A stretch of 64,000 nucleotides of DNA, from positions 27,274-91,273 of the forward strand of contig CAZUXT010000009.1 in assembly GCA_964624145.1 (NCBI GenBank), in the 5' to 3' direction. Of this stretch, positions 62,450 through 64,000 are shown piece after piece; position 1 is the first letter of the stretch, and the number at the start of each line of letters is the position of its first letter. The stretch is from WJMT01 sp964624145 (GTDB taxonomy: Bacteria; Acidobacteriota; Aminicenantia; Aminicenantales; Aminicenantaceae). A program made the translations under genes and the position numbers. A model generated the notes under the pieces. It did no database searches. It was not told the DNA's origin and was given only the letters and a program-made list of their open reading frames with translations.

Positions 62450-63087
62450 ATAGAGATGCTTCTTGGCTTTTTATGGTCGTGCTGACCGTTTGTTTTATCC
62501 TTTTTACCGCTGCAGCAGGATGGGCTCAAACAAAAGAGGATGATTCCCTGGGTGATAAAAAGATTGACTCTGACGCGAACACCATGGTGGGATTTTCCGT
62601 CAGTAATTATAGAGTGGCTTCGGACAGATACAAACAAATATTCGGGAATTCAGTAACCATAACCGGAATTGAAGTATCCCATATCTTCTCATTGAACAAC
62701 CGCTCGCTTTTGGGATTATCTCTCGAACTGAGAGGATTCGCAGAGTCCGGGCGATCCACTGAGACCGGAACACATACCAGCTTCTCAATGACTCCTGTTA
62801 CGCTGACAGGCAAATATGTACTGGCAAAAGGGGATTTTAACCCCTACCTGGGCGCCGGGGCCGACTATATCCTGTATAAGGAAACAAGCAGTATGGGGGA
62901 TTGTTCCGGAGGAACCGTAGGGATTCATTTGGAAGGCGGAGTTTATTATCGTCCCCCATTGTTTGAGTTCCTTAAGATAAAAGCGTTTCTCCGGTTTTCC
63001 AGAGCTGTGGCCAAGGTCAGTGACATTAAAGTGAATCTGGGGGGGCTGGAATTCGGGATCGGGATTCTGTACTGCTTCAGGATTTAA
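62446..63087 (+). CDS. Outer-membrane beta-barrel protein (OmpW/porin-like fold)
   Basis: A 213-residue exported protein; ATG 62446 overlaps the upstream stop as ATGA, whereas the in-frame ATG at 62413 is deep in the previous gene. The signal peptide covers about 1-28. The rest alternates hydrophobic and polar residues in eight or more short strands (ITGIEVSHIFSLNNRSLLG, FNPYLGAGADYILYK, GVYYRPPLFEFL) and ends with an aromatic-basic strand closing in Phe-Arg-Ile, as in outer-membrane barrels. It is co-translated with the SGNH hydrolase and may anchor or export it. Confidence 0.8.
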   Translation: MNRDASWLFMVVLTVCFILFTAAAGWAQTKEDDSLGDKKIDSDANTMVGFSVSNYRVASDRYKQIFGNSVTITGIEVSHIFSLNNRSLLGLSLELRGFAESGRSTETGTHTSFSMTPVTLTGKYVLAKGDFNPYLGAGADYILYKETSSMGDCSGGTVGIHLEGGVYYRPPLFEFLKIKAFLRFSRAVAKVSDIKVNLGGLEFGIGILYCFRI

Positions 63088-63089
63088 AT

Positions 63090-63869
63090 TCAGTCTTTGA
63101 TGACATCATCGACCTCTTTTTTGTGTTTCCACACCCATTTGTAATAGTCTTTTCTTTTCAAAAGAGAGGCGGCTTTCTCATCTATGATGATTCTGGCTTG
63201 CTTGTGGAACTGAAGTATGGAGGCGGGACAGGAAGCTGAAATCGGGCCTTCTACGGCTCCGGCCACAGCCTCTGCCTTTTGTTTTCCCGATGCAGCCAGG
63301 ATGATTTCTTTAGAATCCATGATTGTGCCGATTCCCATCGTCAGGGCAAATCGGGGTCCTTTCTTAAGGCCGAAGTTATCTTTTAAGGTGGTTTTGGTCA
63401 GTGTTTTAACCCGGGTTCTGGCTTGAAGGGATGATGAGGGTTCGTTGAATCCGATGTGCCCTTCTCTTCCGATACCGAGGATCTGGAGGTCGATCCCTCC
63501 TGCTTTTTTGATCTCTTCTTCAAATTTGTGACAGGCCGCATCAATGTTTTTGGGCCTGGAGGGGAGCATAAATATATTTTCCGGAGGGATGTTCACCTGT
63601 GAGAAAAAGTTTTTGTTCATATAAGAGTGAAACGTTACAGAATCACTGCTGTCGAATCCGATGTATTCGTCAAGGTTGAAAGTTTTGACTTTCCGGAGGT
63701 CAACCCTTCCCTTTTTATAGTCCTGGACTATTTTTTGGTATATGCCGAGCATGGTCTTTCCTGTAGCGAGCCCCAGGACAAGATCGGGTTTTTTATGTAC
63801 AGCAGAGATGATCCTGTTGGAGATTTCCCGGCTCACCTGATCATATGAAGGTAAAATGATGATTTCCAC
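63090..63869 (-). CDS. nagB: Glucosamine-6-phosphate deaminase
   Basis: A 259-residue cytoplasmic enzyme converting glucosamine-6-phosphate to fructose-6-phosphate and ammonia. Signatures are LGLATGKTMLGIYQ for phosphate binding, FNLDEYIG with the catalytic Asp, and ILGIGREGHIGFNEPSS with the catalytic His. Length is as expected for NagB. The start is GTG at 63869, right after the TAA of the upstream frame, with AAAGGAG as ribosome site inside that frame. It would feed amino sugars from peptidoglycan or chitin-like polymers into glycolysis. The C-terminal ~20 residues are hydrophilic and may hold allosteric contacts. Confidence 0.93.
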   Translation of the reverse strand: MEIIILPSYDQVSREISNRIISAVHKKPDLVLGLATGKTMLGIYQKIVQDYKKGRVDLRKVKTFNLDEYIGFDSSDSVTFHSYMNKNFFSQVNIPPENIFMLPSRPKNIDAACHKFEEEIKKAGGIDLQILGIGREGHIGFNEPSSSLQARTRVKTLTKTTLKDNFGLKKGPRFALTMGIGTIMDSKEIILAASGKQKAEAVAGAVEGPISASCPASILQFHKQARIIIDEKAASLLKRKDYYKWVWKHKKEVDDVIKD

Positions 63870-64000
63870 TTATAGTTGCTCCTTTATTTCCGAATATAGG
63901 GATTCGATGAATTTGCCATCTTTGCCTTCTATGATGATCCTCATGAAGCATAGGTAACATGATGATGTGATGCACCTCCTGCGGGAGTCGATTGTATGAT
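63870..64000 (-). CDS. Possible C-terminal end of an upstream gene, partial
   Basis: On the minus strand one frame is open from the window edge to a TAA at 63872-63870, directly before the nagB GTG. Its last residues read MRIIIEGKDGKFIESLYS. The nagB ribosome site lies inside it, which suggests an operon. With only about 42 codons the open frame could be chance, and I do not recognise a family. Confidence 0.4.
   Translation of the reverse strand, partial: HTIDSRRRCITSSCYLCFMRIIIEGKDGKFIESLYSEIKEQL

Noticed and set aside
1..64000. CRISPR arrays, tRNA or rRNA genes and insertion sequences
   Set aside because: I saw no regularly spaced repeats, no cloverleaf or rRNA signatures and no transposase-like protein in any frame. 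A tRNA scan would be needed to exclude a single small RNA.

Overview
The window looks like a chromosomal segment of a Gram-negative, probably anaerobic and proteolytic or saccharolytic bacterium, most like the Aminicenantes/Acidobacteriota group. This is an inference from gene style: transmembrane Ser/Thr kinases ending in TPR repeats, a zinc-ribbon kinase, many exported beta-propeller proteins, PD40 lipoproteins, a GH116 enzyme, OmpA, TolC and a large set of exported peptidases. Base composition is moderate and even. I see no rRNA, tRNA, CRISPR array, phage or insertion sequence, so this reads as core and accessory chromosome rather than an island.

Layout. 1-4.6 kb: the end of an extended SDR, a classical SDR, then a zinc-ribbon/kinase/TolB-like/TPR sensor. 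4.6-16.5 kb: serine hydrolases of the beta-lactamase fold, an antiporter with CBS domains overlapping an acyl-ACP thioesterase, an M1 aminopeptidase with HEAT repeats, an aldehyde dehydrogenase, and an exported lamin-G-like/NHL propeller protein. 16.8-33 kb is the most unusual part. It holds a membrane-tethered propeller-LuxR regulator, an ICMT-like methyltransferase, a PD40 lipoprotein and an ankyrin lipoprotein that appears to be an S41 protease without its catalytic core. It also holds a glycosyltransferase-like/DJ-1/propeller triple fusion overlapping a PLP decarboxylase, an exported C1-type and a C25-like cysteine peptidase, a TonB-anchor-like TPR protein, and ompA.

33-53 kb is more conventional: mutY, GH116 glucosidase, hydantoinase/oxoprolinase subunits B and A, an FHA-GGDEF diguanylate cyclase, a TetR-controlled six-gene efflux operon (TetR, TolC, HlyD, two ABC ATPases, two ABC-2 permeases), an FlK-like thioesterase, an SSS symporter and a cytoplasmic six-hairpin glycosidase. 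53-64 kb: a second TPR kinase followed by an exported SH3 protein carrying the same C-terminal domain, a sugar isomerase-like protein, an ABC-F ATPase, a PD40 lipoprotein, a propeller-SGNH hydrolase, an outer-membrane barrel and nagB.

Taken together the genes suggest a cell that degrades peptides and glycans outside the cytoplasm (M1, C1, C25, S12-like, GH116), takes up products by sodium symport, and senses the envelope with membrane-spanning kinases and a propeller-LuxR protein. The strongest leads are four. First, the kinase/SH3 pair shares a duplicated extracytoplasmic domain. Second, an exact 14-base motif lies just upstream of the candidate -35 of both the propeller-LuxR gene and the core-deleted S41/ankyrin gene. 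Third, the GT-like/DJ-1/propeller fusion is unusual. Fourth, the efflux ATPase pair is complementary and asymmetric. All names come from motif recognition by eye; no database search was run.
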